Shown here: positions 43,841 to 51,013 of the stretch, one piece after another | Position numbering within the stretch: the stretch's first letter is position 1 | How the letters are laid out: the number at the start of each line of letters is the position of its first letter | The notes under the pieces: model-generated | What the model saw: only the letters and a program-made list of their open reading frames with translations | The model's database searches: none | Told to the model about the DNA's origin: nothing | Assembly: GCA_030613245.1 (NCBI GenBank) | Contig: JAUWMI010000021.1 | Span: 1 to 64,000, forward strand | Length of the DNA: 64,000 nt | Reading direction: 5' to 3' | Origin: Candidatus Sumerlaeota bacterium | Lineage (GTDB): Bacteria; Sumerlaeota; Sumerlaeia; MWCT01; JAUWMI01 | Made by a program: the position numbers and the translations under genes

Positions 43841-45571
43841 ATAGCCCTGGGTAAGATTCTGCCCCGCGGCAAGCGCATCTGCTCGGCCATATCCAAAAGT
43901 ATTGTTCGGCACAGGTAAACCAAGAGCGACAGCGTGTGTCTCAAGAACCGTCCCCAATTCCTGCGGCGTAAGCCCAGCATTCCAGCTCAAAAGCAGGGCT
44001 GCAACTCCGGCAATGTGTGCCACCGAAGCCGAGCTGCCACTAAAGGTCAGATACTGTGGAACGCTGGTCGAGACCCCGTCGGGACCTACCAGCTCCGGCT
44101 TGATGCGCCCGTCGTTAGTTGGCCCTCGGCTGCTATACGATCTTATGCTGAACGGCGTGCTCCACTGCACGGCGCCAACGCTGATCACCCCACCACCCGC
44201 ATCGTTGTTGTTGACCACGCTGCTCTCTTCGGTAATGTACTCCTGCCAGCTTGTGCCGTAAATAAACATGTCGAGCTCACGGATTGCGGTATTAAAGCCC
44301 ACAATGACAATGTATGCCGAGATTGTACTCGACGATTGATTCCAATAATTGATTCGCTCGATCGGATCCCCCAGACCTCCCTGAATGTCTTCAGATGAAG
44401 CAAAGCGATTGCCCTCACTGAAATCCAGCGTCGGACTTTTCAGCAAGAACAGGTCATAGTCATTGGCCGACAATCCAAATCGGTCACTCCACTGCAGGAA
44501 GATCGCCACTTCATCATCCGGGGCAATGGAAATCCGAAACATTTCATCATTGCTGCCGGTATGAAAAACGTGCGTTCGGATGTTATCCTGCGGGACAACC
44601 CCCACGTTCGTTCCCCGCACGTAGAATGCCTGATAGTGCGACTGGGCAAGATTGCCCACCGCGGTAAAATAGGCAATGCCCTGATCCACAAGCGCTTTTG
44701 AGCTCAAAGAAACCGGGCTGGTCCCATCATACGGGCCGTTATTGAAGACGCCGATGTCATCCACCACCACGTGACATCCCATAGCAGCCATCCACTGTTT
44801 TGCGCAGATAAACTCCTGCGTTGTCTCAAAATTTGCAAAGTAAAGCGCGGCCCCAGGCGCAATATCGTGAATAATCTCCAGCATGGCCGTGCCTTCATAA
44901 CCCCCTGCACCGTCAAACCCGAGATCACTGCGGCCATCTGCGCGGAACGAGTTGTATGTTACGGTAGGAAGATCACCCGTGGCCTGGCTCTCTGCATAGT
45001 GCGCTATTCCATCTGCCAGCACACCAACTTTGACTCCACTCCCATTCACTCCCAGGGCTGCTCGCAACTGGTCGGCCTGCACTGTTGCGTCGCCCTGCGT
45101 GGTAACGGATCCTGTGAACCCAATCAGCATGTCAGGGAGTGCAATCCGCACAACGTACGGCAACGCTGCTATGGTCTCTATAGCATTGAGCGGCATCCGC
45201 ACCTGAAGCAAGCCCTGCGCGTCGTCTCGCAGCTGCACCTGAACGCCGTAGCTCTTCAATTCCTCCAGGAAGTCGTTGCGGCACGCCTGAAGGCGGAGGC
45301 AAACGCAGATCGTTTCGTTCTTATCAATCTTGGCCAGCCTCGTGGTCGGCACCAGCGCGTTTTTCGCCCACAGCGCTCGCTGGGCAGGATCTTTCTGCGC
45401 CTGGACGAACGCCAATATGCTCTCGAGCGAGGAAGAAATCTTTTGCCTGGACGGTGATGATGATTGCTCCTGCCACTTGTTTGCCAGGCCTTCGCTGTAA
45501 CCCACAGAGCCGACACCAAAGATGACTAAAAACAGAACAGTCATCATGCTATACGGATTCTGAATGCGCAT
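43355..45571 (-). CDS. Exported subtilase-fold protease (S8-like) with Glu at the catalytic His position
   Basis: The 738-residue protein has a signal peptide (residues 1-26), a pro-region and a subtilisin fold from ~175 to 570. Asp187 sits in VGVLADG, Asn307 of the oxyanion site in FTAVGN, and Ser514 in GSSASVAHIAGVAALL. At the normal HGT site the sequence is Y-E-G-T (Glu226), so the classic His is absent; VVVDDIG (Asp271, Asp272) follows. This is reminiscent of sedolisin-type Ser/Glu/Asp chemistry, but the fold motifs are S8. Similar 'EG-ML-IIHDIAPGA' forms occur among bacterial S8 proteins. Residues ~578-738 are a diverged copy of the C-terminal domain found in the beta-helix proteins. It may be an active exported protease or a binding protein. 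Confidence 0.82.
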   Translation of the reverse strand: MRIQNPYSMMTVLFLVIFGVGSVGYSEGLANKWQEQSSSPSRQKISSSLESILAFVQAQKDPAQRALWAKNALVPTTRLAKIDKNETICVCLRLQACRNDFLEELKSYGVQVQLRDDAQGLLQVRMPLNAIETIAALPYVVRIALPDMLIGFTGSVTTQGDATVQADQLRAALGVNGSGVKVGVLADGIAHYAESQATGDLPTVTYNSFRADGRSDLGFDGAGGYEGTAMLEIIHDIAPGAALYFANFETTQEFICAKQWMAAMGCHVVVDDIGVFNNGPYDGTSPVSLSSKALVDQGIAYFTAVGNLAQSHYQAFYVRGTNVGVVPQDNIRTHVFHTGSNDEMFRISIAPDDEVAIFLQWSDRFGLSANDYDLFLLKSPTLDFSEGNRFASSEDIQGGLGDPIERINYWNQSSSTISAYIVIVGFNTAIRELDMFIYGTSWQEYITEESSVVNNNDAGGGVISVGAVQWSTPFSIRSYSSRGPTNDGRIKPELVGPDGVSTSVPQYLTFSGSSASVAHIAGVAALLLSWNAGLTPQELGTVLETHAVALGLPVPNNTFGYGRADALAAGQNLTQGYFHYSFDGDDPQGWTYGSVPGVFDAPTSGVMNGALYLTKTTPASCFGYWLGPGIPVEAGKLYEATFTIGSDASPGDAPGLRCRLNTNNTQGFAVFGISSIAPGDDSPSSGASKSYTLYYVPPPTVVGEGFRPVVDLFGFDPGNPVGRNLFIDDVTIRARPLP

Positions 45572-45673
45572 AAACCTCTCCCCTAACGCCAGGTGAGTTC
45601 TTGCGGAAAAACACTGACTCCGCTTTCTGCCTTACGGTGCTTGCGTATGAGGCCAAAGTGCCCGAGCATCTCC

Positions 45674-46861
45674 TCACGCAACAGATGGCGTACCGAACGC
45701 CTTCGCCCTGAGTTCGTGATAGTGCTGAACCAGAGCTTTCATCTCGTTGCGATCGCTCGCCTCCAGCGCCGCCTTCTCGATCATGCGCTCGGCCTCGCTC
45801 AGCACTTGACTCACGTAGGCGTCCGTGACCCGCACGAGACAGCCACAGCCAGCGCAACACGATATCGGCCGGCCCTCCACCAATGTGCGGCGAAACGCAA
45901 CGATCTTCTCATTATTAAGATTAAGAATTTCCGAAAATGCCTGTGCAAAGCAATTGCCGAACACCTCATCCATGTAGCAACAGAGTTTTATGTCTCCCTT
46001 TCTTTCGATAATGTAGGCTCGCCACGCTTCGCGGCACCCGAAGCGTGCGCCTTGACCCGCTCCTTCAGGTGGCCTGGGTGGCTTCCAGGGAAAGGGATTC
46101 TGATAATAATAGAGCACCTCAATATTCAGCCGCCTGCCAAGCTCCCTTGCCTTCCTAAGTGCGCGCTCGAACCGGCGCGTACCAGAAACCGACACTCCGG
46201 CATTTTTCTTGTCCACAATGATCAGGTCTGTAAACACTACCCGCGCGGCTTCCAGCTCTTTCCCCAATTTCACTATGGCCGGCATATATTTAACATTATG
46301 CCTGGAAACAGCAACGGCGATAAAGATGACAGGCTTGTTTGTTTTGTACTTGCGCTTCAGATCATTCAGATGCCGCACGTTTCGCAGAACCTGATCTAAA
46401 TCAGCTCCTTCTCTTAGGAATTCAAACAGATCCCGTGTTGATGCATCAATGGAGACTGCGATTTCGTCCGTACACACTGCGACCAGTTTTTCTGCAATCT
46501 CGGGCACGAGCGACATCCCGTGTGTACTCGTCGCAACGAACGCCCCCTGCGACTTGCCTAACACGAGATAGTCAAAAAACCGCGGATTCAGAAACGGCTC
46601 ACCGAGCCCCAAAAACCCTGCATAGTTCGCATACCGGAGAAGTGGCGCAACGCGCTGAAACTCCGCAAAATCCATCAATCCATGATCAATGTCGTACTTG
46701 CAAAACTGGCGCGGACAATAGAGGCACCGCAGATCGCACAACACTGATACTGCAACGTAGTAATGCGTTGGGAAGGCAAGAGCCTTCTCGCACAAAAAAG
46801 TCGCATCAAGCTGCGCCCGAATGTCATTAATGACTTTCGCTCGCTTCTCCATAGTTAACAT
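45674..46861 (-). CDS. Radical SAM protein with SPASM-like C-terminal cluster
   Basis: The CxxxCxxC motif CDLRCLYC (residues ~37-44) binds the radical-SAM 4Fe-4S cluster. GLGEPFLNP is the SAM-binding GE motif. The C-terminal ~100 residues carry Cys residues in FGCREAW, LCCYMD and CCAGCGCLV, consistent with SPASM auxiliary clusters. Length is 395 residues. GGAAG precedes the ATG. SPASM enzymes modify peptides or act as dehydrogenases. No precursor peptide or partner is adjacent, so the substrate is unknown. Confidence 0.88.
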   Translation of the reverse strand: MLTMEKRAKVINDIRAQLDATFLCEKALAFPTHYYVAVSVLCDLRCLYCPRQFCKYDIDHGLMDFAEFQRVAPLLRYANYAGFLGLGEPFLNPRFFDYLVLGKSQGAFVATSTHGMSLVPEIAEKLVAVCTDEIAVSIDASTRDLFEFLREGADLDQVLRNVRHLNDLKRKYKTNKPVIFIAVAVSRHNVKYMPAIVKLGKELEAARVVFTDLIIVDKKNAGVSVSGTRRFERALRKARELGRRLNIEVLYYYQNPFPWKPPRPPEGAGQGARFGCREAWRAYIIERKGDIKLCCYMDEVFGNCFAQAFSEILNLNNEKIVAFRRTLVEGRPISCCAGCGCLVRVTDAYVSQVLSEAERMIEKAALEASDRNEMKALVQHYHELRAKAFGTPSVA

Positions 46862-47059
46862 TTCACTTCCGCTAAGAGTCAGGATGCGTTTGTGTGTTTT
46901 TTCTATCTGTAGAGATATCGGACAGCTTAGACAATATCAAGAATAATATCATAACCGGGACCAAAGAGATGAAAGGGAAATTGCGGGGTATATAACCTAA
47001 TGACCCGGCACCCGTCACCTCCGGCCTACATTGCTGCGTGCTCACTATGAGTTCTTCGA

Positions 47060-47087
47060 GTAGGGACAGATTATGATCTGTCCCTAG
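47060..47087. repeat. GTAGGGAC-arm palindrome 13 (inner AGATTATGATCT)
   Basis: A near copy of the element at 11586, with one changed base in the centre (TATAAT to TATGAT) and a terminal C to G. It lies in the 322-nt gap between the radical-SAM and ferritin-like genes; the remainder holds only a terminator. Confidence 0.8.
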
Positions 47088-47092
47088 CTTCA

Positions 47093-47150
47093 AAAATTAA
47101 GAGCGGTGATGCTGGCATTGCTCTGCCAGAGAATTAAAAACCATCACCGC
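47093..47150 (-). terminator. Branched terminator of the ferritin-like gene
   Basis: On the minus strand GCGGTGATG (47150-47142) pairs with CATCACCGC (47111-47103). Inside, CTGGCA and TGCCAG form a second 6-bp stem. TCTTAATTTTTG follows. It lies 34 nt after the stop at 47184. Confidence 0.6.
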
Positions 47151-47183
47151 CACTTGTCCTTATCGTCGCCACGATCACAACGG

Positions 47184-47606
47184 CTACTTTTTGCTTCCCA
47201 ACACGGTTTCCCAGCCGTCCGCATGCCCTTCTTCGTCGGCGAGAATGCCTTCTAGCATCAGCCTGCTTGTGGGATCGCCCAGTTCATCACATAACTTGAT
47301 GTGCTCTTTATACTGCTTGATTGCCCCGTTCTCGGCAGCCAGGTCGTCCTGCACCATTTTTTTCAACTTCCCCCCGCGCTTGATAGCCGATGGGGTCTGG
47401 GTCGGCCTGCCGCCCAGGTAGGCAATCCGTTCCGCCAGGATTTCGGCATGCTTCATCTCGTCCAAGGCCACTGACTTAAATATCTCAATGATTCCCGGAC
47501 TTTCCATGCCTTCTCCCTCATAATGATGGCCCATGTACTGCATGATGGCTGCCAGCTCGTCTGCCCGATCCTGGTTCAAAGCTTCAACAATCTTTGCTTT
47601 GCTCAT
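47184..47606 (-). CDS. Ferritin-like diiron protein (bacterioferritin type)
   Basis: The 140-residue four-helix protein carries carboxylate and His ligand pairs in two ExxH-like sets, DEMKHAE and DEEGHAD, with additional Glu in DELAAIMQY and DDLAAENGAI. Length and motifs fit the bacterioferritin/ferritin-like group, which oxidises and stores iron or reduces peroxide. It has its own promoter and terminator but is the next gene on the same strand after the NO/O2 defence set, which fits iron handling during oxidative or nitrosative stress. AAGGAGGAG precedes the ATG. Confidence 0.88.
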   Translation of the reverse strand: MSKAKIVEALNQDRADELAAIMQYMGHHYEGEGMESPGIIEIFKSVALDEMKHAEILAERIAYLGGRPTQTPSAIKRGGKLKKMVQDDLAAENGAIKQYKEHIKLCDELGDPTSRLMLEGILADEEGHADGWETVLGSKK

Positions 47607-47635
47607 AGCTCTCCTCCTTCTTAGAGAGTGTAAGA

Positions 47636-47664
47636 AATGTATTGATATCCTTGATAAAAGTCAA
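47636..47664 (-). promoter_or_regulatory. Likely promoter of the ferritin-like gene
   Basis: On the minus strand TTGACT (47664-47659), 17 bp, then TACATT (47641-47636). The start codon is 30 nt downstream. The spacer contains GATATC and TTGAT-like repeats that could bind a regulator. Confidence 0.55.
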
Positions 47665-47882
47665 GCATCCAATCGTTTTGTCAGAACCCTGCCATCTGTT
47701 CTTTTCGAAGATTCTTTCTCACTCAAAGGCTCTCTCGGGTTTCTTGTGCTAGACGGGCTAAAAAGCCGCTCAGATGCCGCCAGTGGTGTCGCGGCGGAAT
47801 CGCTTCAGAATATTGCTTCCATCTATTACGGACTCTTTTTCTTCTACCAATAGTCTCTCCATCCTTAAAATGGTTTTTGTTC

Positions 47883-48215
47883 CTACTGTATAAAATACCG
47901 AACCAGCCAATCCAACCGTCCATGCTTCACGAAATACATACCGGAAGATCGCATCACTTCTCTTATCCTCTTTCTGTAATCAGGTCTATAACAGTGAGTA
48001 GGACAGTCCTTGCACTTAGGTTTTGGGTCGTAAGGGCACTTTTCGAGTCTTTGTTGAGCATATTCAAAGAGGTCGCAGCATTCTTCACACAGATATTCAT
48101 CCTGTAGAGCATGAAGATTCTTGCAATAAGCCATCAGAAACCGCTTCAACACCCTTAGCTCTTTGCTCTTCATCGTGATCATTTTCTCGGTAAAAGACCC
48201 CACCCTGATTTGCAT
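47883..48215 (-). CDS. YgbA-family protein ('nitrous oxide-stimulated promoter' family)
   Basis: The protein is 110 residues from the ATG at 48215, one base after the flavodiiron gene's stop codon, with AAAAGGT before it. It shows the family's Cys and His pattern: AYCKNLHALQDEYLCEECCDLFEYA, then RLEKCPYDPK, CKDCPTHCY and the helix RIREVMRSSGMYFVKHG. The name comes from E. coli ygbA, whose promoter is NsrR-controlled and responds to NO. The many cysteines suggest metal or cluster binding. Its placement directly behind a flavodiiron NO/O2 reductase supports a role in NO stress. Biochemical function is not established. Confidence 0.85.
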   Translation of the reverse strand: MQIRVGSFTEKMITMKSKELRVLKRFLMAYCKNLHALQDEYLCEECCDLFEYAQQRLEKCPYDPKPKCKDCPTHCYRPDYRKRIREVMRSSGMYFVKHGRLDWLVRYFIQ

Positions 48216-48216
48216 T

Positions 48217-49419
48217 CTACCTTTTCCGGGCTTCGCGCAGGTTCGCCACGAAGCGTCTGCCGAACTCACGGCATTGCGCGAAGTCTTCCTCTGTGGGAGC
48301 AAAATTGACCCGCAGTCCGGAACTGGCCAGACGGATGCCTAATCCCTTTAGGCGCTCTTCCACCATCTTTATTGCTTCGCCACTCCAGCCATACGATCCA
48401 AACACTGCGCCCCACCGCTTCTTACCGCTCACCGTAGCGATGAGCGACAGCACATCCCAGATTGGCTTTGGGGCGTCGCCAGCCAACGTGGGTGTTCCAA
48501 CAACCAGTCCGTCTGCGCGCTCAATGGCGTCGCGCAGCATCTCTGTGTCAGTAGCATTGATATCCAGTAGCACGACGCGAACTTTCTCGTCCGACATCCC
48601 TTCGCGAATTGCCTCACCCATACGCCGCGTATTCTGATAGGCCGACACGTAGACAATCACCACCTCCAGAGCCCCGGTTTCCGGCTCCGGGCTTCTGCTC
48701 CACTCCTCGTAGGCACGAATATATTTCCATGGATCCTTACGAAGAATCGGACCGTGACTCGGTGCCAGAATTTTGATTTTCAGCGGCTTCACCTTCTCAC
48801 ACGCCTCCACTACCTTTGGCTTGAACGGCCGCATGATGTGATCGTAGTAAAAGTGGAATTGCCCCTGGAAATCATCTACCTGATCCTCGAACATCCGCTC
48901 ATCGCAAAAATGGCAACCAAAACAGTCGCACGGAAACAAAATCTCGTCTTCTGCGAGATAGGTGAAGATGGTATCCGGCCAGTGGAGAAAAGGCGCTGCG
49001 ATAAAGTGCAGCGTACGGTCGCCAAGCTCAACGCTTTCGCCCCCTGTAACTACCATTGAGCGAAATGGCCGGTTCACAATAGCCTGAAGAAACTTCACGG
49101 CGCTGCGCGAGGCAATAATTGTAATGTCCGGCGAAGCCTTCAGCATCTCCTGTACTGCCCAGGAGTGATCGGGCTCAGTATGATTCACCACCAGATAATC
49201 AATCGTGCGAAGATCCGTTAGTGTTCTCAGCCGCTCCATGAATTCCCGGGCAAATGGTTCCTTCGCCGTATCAATCAGGGCACTTTTCTCGCGCCCCCGC
49301 ACAAAATACGCGTTGTACGTCGTCCCTTTCTCTGTGGGAAGCACAATGTCAAAAATGCGTAAATCAGGATCGAGCACTCCAACCCAGTAGACATCCCTCG
49401 CAATCTCAAATGAGTTCAT
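48217..49419 (-). CDS. Flavodiiron protein (FprA-type A flavoprotein), NO/O2 reductase
   Basis: Flavodiiron proteins reduce O2 to water or NO to N2O. The N-terminal beta-lactamase-like domain has every diiron ligand: H80-x-E82-x-D84-H85, H146, D165 and H222. The C-terminal flavodoxin domain (~253-400) binds FMN (VYVSAYQNTRRMGEAI, then GTPTLAGDAP). At 400 residues with no extra rubredoxin it is the simple class A form, so electrons must come from a rubredoxin or rubrerythrin-like donor. AAAAGGAG precedes the ATG. Rubrerythrin lies upstream and the YgbA-family gene is coupled downstream, in a cluster headed by an Rrf2 regulator. Confidence 0.94.
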   Translation of the reverse strand: MNSFEIARDVYWVGVLDPDLRIFDIVLPTEKGTTYNAYFVRGREKSALIDTAKEPFAREFMERLRTLTDLRTIDYLVVNHTEPDHSWAVQEMLKASPDITIIASRSAVKFLQAIVNRPFRSMVVTGGESVELGDRTLHFIAAPFLHWPDTIFTYLAEDEILFPCDCFGCHFCDERMFEDQVDDFQGQFHFYYDHIMRPFKPKVVEACEKVKPLKIKILAPSHGPILRKDPWKYIRAYEEWSRSPEPETGALEVVIVYVSAYQNTRRMGEAIREGMSDEKVRVVLLDINATDTEMLRDAIERADGLVVGTPTLAGDAPKPIWDVLSLIATVSGKKRWGAVFGSYGWSGEAIKMVEERLKGLGIRLASSGLRVNFAPTEEDFAQCREFGRRFVANLREARKR

Positions 49420-49593
49420 GCTTGGCTCTCCTTTTTCAAACTGTCAATCTTCCTGAATACACCTGCACGATGGGGCTGTGAGACGCCTGAGGAGCGCACT
49501 GTCGCCAGCACTCGGCCATGCTGTTTAATCTGACCACATCTTTGCCAGTGCCCTGTATCGTCAGAACATTCTTGCGCCCGAGTAGTGCAAACG

Positions 49594-50097
49594 TCAGAAT
49601 TTTCGAAAGCGCTCCCTGGGTGCCCCACAGATCGGACATGCCTCCGGCGCATCACCTTCGACCGTATAGCCGCACACTTCACAGATGTGGACAGCATCCA
49701 ACTTTGCGTCCTTGCCTTCCTCTGCCGCCTGTTTTGCAATCTGGAACATGCTTGCATGAATCTTCTCGGCTTCCAGGGCATAGCGAATGCTCCGCTGCGC
49801 ACCTTTCTCATTCTGCAATTGTGCGACCGCCTGGAACGCGGGATACATCTCCTCGACCTCATACGTCTCGCCTGCAATAGCCATATCCAGATTCTTCACA
49901 CTCTCGCCAAGATCGCCAAGTACAACGAAATGGTTCGTCGCATGCACAAGCTCTGCAAACGAAATTGCGCGGAATAGGCGAGCGAGATTGCTCTTGCCTT
50001 CATCTTCAGCCTTCTTGGCAAAAATGTCATACCGCATATGCGCCTGGCTTTCTCCTGCGAAAGCATCCCTTAAATTCTTCTCCGTCATTGCTCTCAT
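49594..50097 (-). CDS. rbr: Rubrerythrin
   Basis: Rubrerythrin reduces hydrogen peroxide in the cytoplasm of anaerobes, using a diiron site fed by a rubredoxin-type FeS4 site. The ferritin-like domain (1-~125) has Glu16, Glu49 and His52 plus the second EAEKIH set. The C-terminal rubredoxin-like domain has CEVCGYTVEG and CPICG. The 167-residue length is that of a classic rubrerythrin. AAGGAGG lies 8 nt ahead of the ATG. The gap to the flavodiiron gene is 174 nt with no convincing gene. It follows the Rrf2 regulator on the same strand. Confidence 0.95.
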   Translation of the reverse strand: MRAMTEKNLRDAFAGESQAHMRYDIFAKKAEDEGKSNLARLFRAISFAELVHATNHFVVLGDLGESVKNLDMAIAGETYEVEEMYPAFQAVAQLQNEKGAQRSIRYALEAEKIHASMFQIAKQAAEEGKDAKLDAVHICEVCGYTVEGDAPEACPICGAPRERFRKF

Positions 50098-50161
50098 TTC
50101 ACTTTCCTCCTTGAAAAGAATTATGCACGCAATGTGCTATGAAGATTGCTCCTCGGAAGCT

Positions 50162-50172
50162 GTAGGGGCATA
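50162..50172. repeat. Orphan half of a GTAGGGGC palindrome
   Basis: TGTAGGGGCAT occurs in the Rrf2-rubrerythrin gap without a facing arm, so it looks like the remnant of a palindromic repeat. Confidence 0.4.
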
Positions 50173-50244
50173 TCCATCAAACCTTGTGTGATGATGTACC
50201 AGTCAGCGGCTTGGCTATCTGCTTGTCTGGCCCTGCGCTCTGAA

Positions 50245-50640
50245 TTATTTAATAATATCGGCCAAGGAGTGGGATCTCAAGGTTTTTTCAAAACTCCGCT
50301 GGATAGACTTCCATATCGGCTGAAACGCACACTTGCGCCTGGCGCATCGCCGTGGCCGTGCAAGACAGTTGTTCAGGTACAGCGGTCCTTCCAGGGCTTC
50401 CATAATTCTTTTGAACGTCAGGCGTCGCGGTGCAAGAGCCAAAGCATAGCCTCCCGCCGGGCCGAGCCGGGAGACAAGAATCCGCTGATTCACCAGCCTT
50501 TTTAAAATCACCGAGAGAAACTTCTGTGGTATCCGCTGGGCCCTGGCAATCTCCCGGATTGTACAGTAGCCCCCAGGGTAGCGGCGTGCAAGGTGTGCGA
50601 GAGCAAGGAACCCGTAGTCAATTTTCCGCGTAACCAGCAT
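50245..50640 (-). CDS. Rrf2-family Fe-S transcriptional regulator (IscR/NsrR-like)
   Basis: The protein is 131 residues from the ATG at 50640. The N-terminal winged helix is typical of Rrf2 (KIDYGFLALAHLA, IPQKFLSVILKRL, GPAGGYAL). Three cysteines, C92, C99 and C104, sit almost exactly where E. coli IscR has C92, C98 and C104, so it probably holds a 2Fe-2S or 4Fe-4S cluster that senses NO, O2 or cluster status. It heads a same-strand set of rubrerythrin, flavodiiron protein and YgbA-family genes and has a 23-bp palindrome over its own promoter, which suggests autoregulation and control of this stress set. Confidence 0.9.
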   Translation of the reverse strand: MLVTRKIDYGFLALAHLARRYPGGYCTIREIARAQRIPQKFLSVILKRLVNQRILVSRLGPAGGYALALAPRRLTFKRIMEALEGPLYLNNCLARPRRCARRKCAFQPIWKSIQRSFEKTLRSHSLADIIK

Positions 50641-50662
50641 AATATTCCCATAAGGTATAAGT

Positions 50663-50688
50663 ATTATATCCACTAAATTAGTAGATAT
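50663..50688 (-). promoter_or_regulatory. Rrf2 autoregulatory operator and -10 box
   Basis: Positions 50666-50688 hold a 23-bp palindrome with halves ATATCCACTAA and TTAGTAGATAT around one A (10 of 11 pairs match). On the minus strand it overlaps a TATAAT -10 box (50668-50663), 23 nt ahead of the regulator's ATG, an ideal place for a repressor. Confidence 0.65.
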
Positions 50689-51013
50689 TGTGACAAAACC
50701 GATTCGCTGTCAAGCTGAAAAATCCCTGCTTCGTGCGATTTTCTTCTCAGCCCCCGTCTCCCCTGCCCGGCTTTCACTGCCGCCACACACTCCAGGCGAC
50801 CACTACTGCCCTCTCGCACTTCCGACTAACAACTCGCTGACTGCATCCGGTTGCATCGCGTGCCCACTTCATAGAACGCATTTTTTTTCTTTGACTTGCG
50901 TTGTGGGAGTTGGTAGAGATGTTTGTTCATTGCAAGACAGAGTACTCACAATCTAAGGCGAGCCAACCCAGGAGGCAATCTGTTATACTCTCAAACAAGA
51001 AAGAGGCATACTT
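50689..51013. other. Intergenic region upstream of galT
   Basis: With the operator, this forms a 373-nt divergent gap. A TTGACT (50891-50896), 17 bp, then TAGAGA (50914-50919) may be a weak galT promoter. I see no gene or repeat in the remainder, which is C-rich on the + strand between about 50755 and 50820. Confidence 0.4.

Noticed and set aside
7544-47087. A dispersed CRISPR array
   Set aside because: The palindromic repeats are scattered kilobases apart with no regular spacers and no cas genes in the window.
49436-49639. A 67-codon minus-strand ORF in the rubrerythrin-flavodiiron gap
   Set aside because: It starts inside the rubredoxin domain of rubrerythrin in another frame, its ribosome-site-like GGAGG is too close to the ATG, and the product resembles nothing; I treat it as chance.
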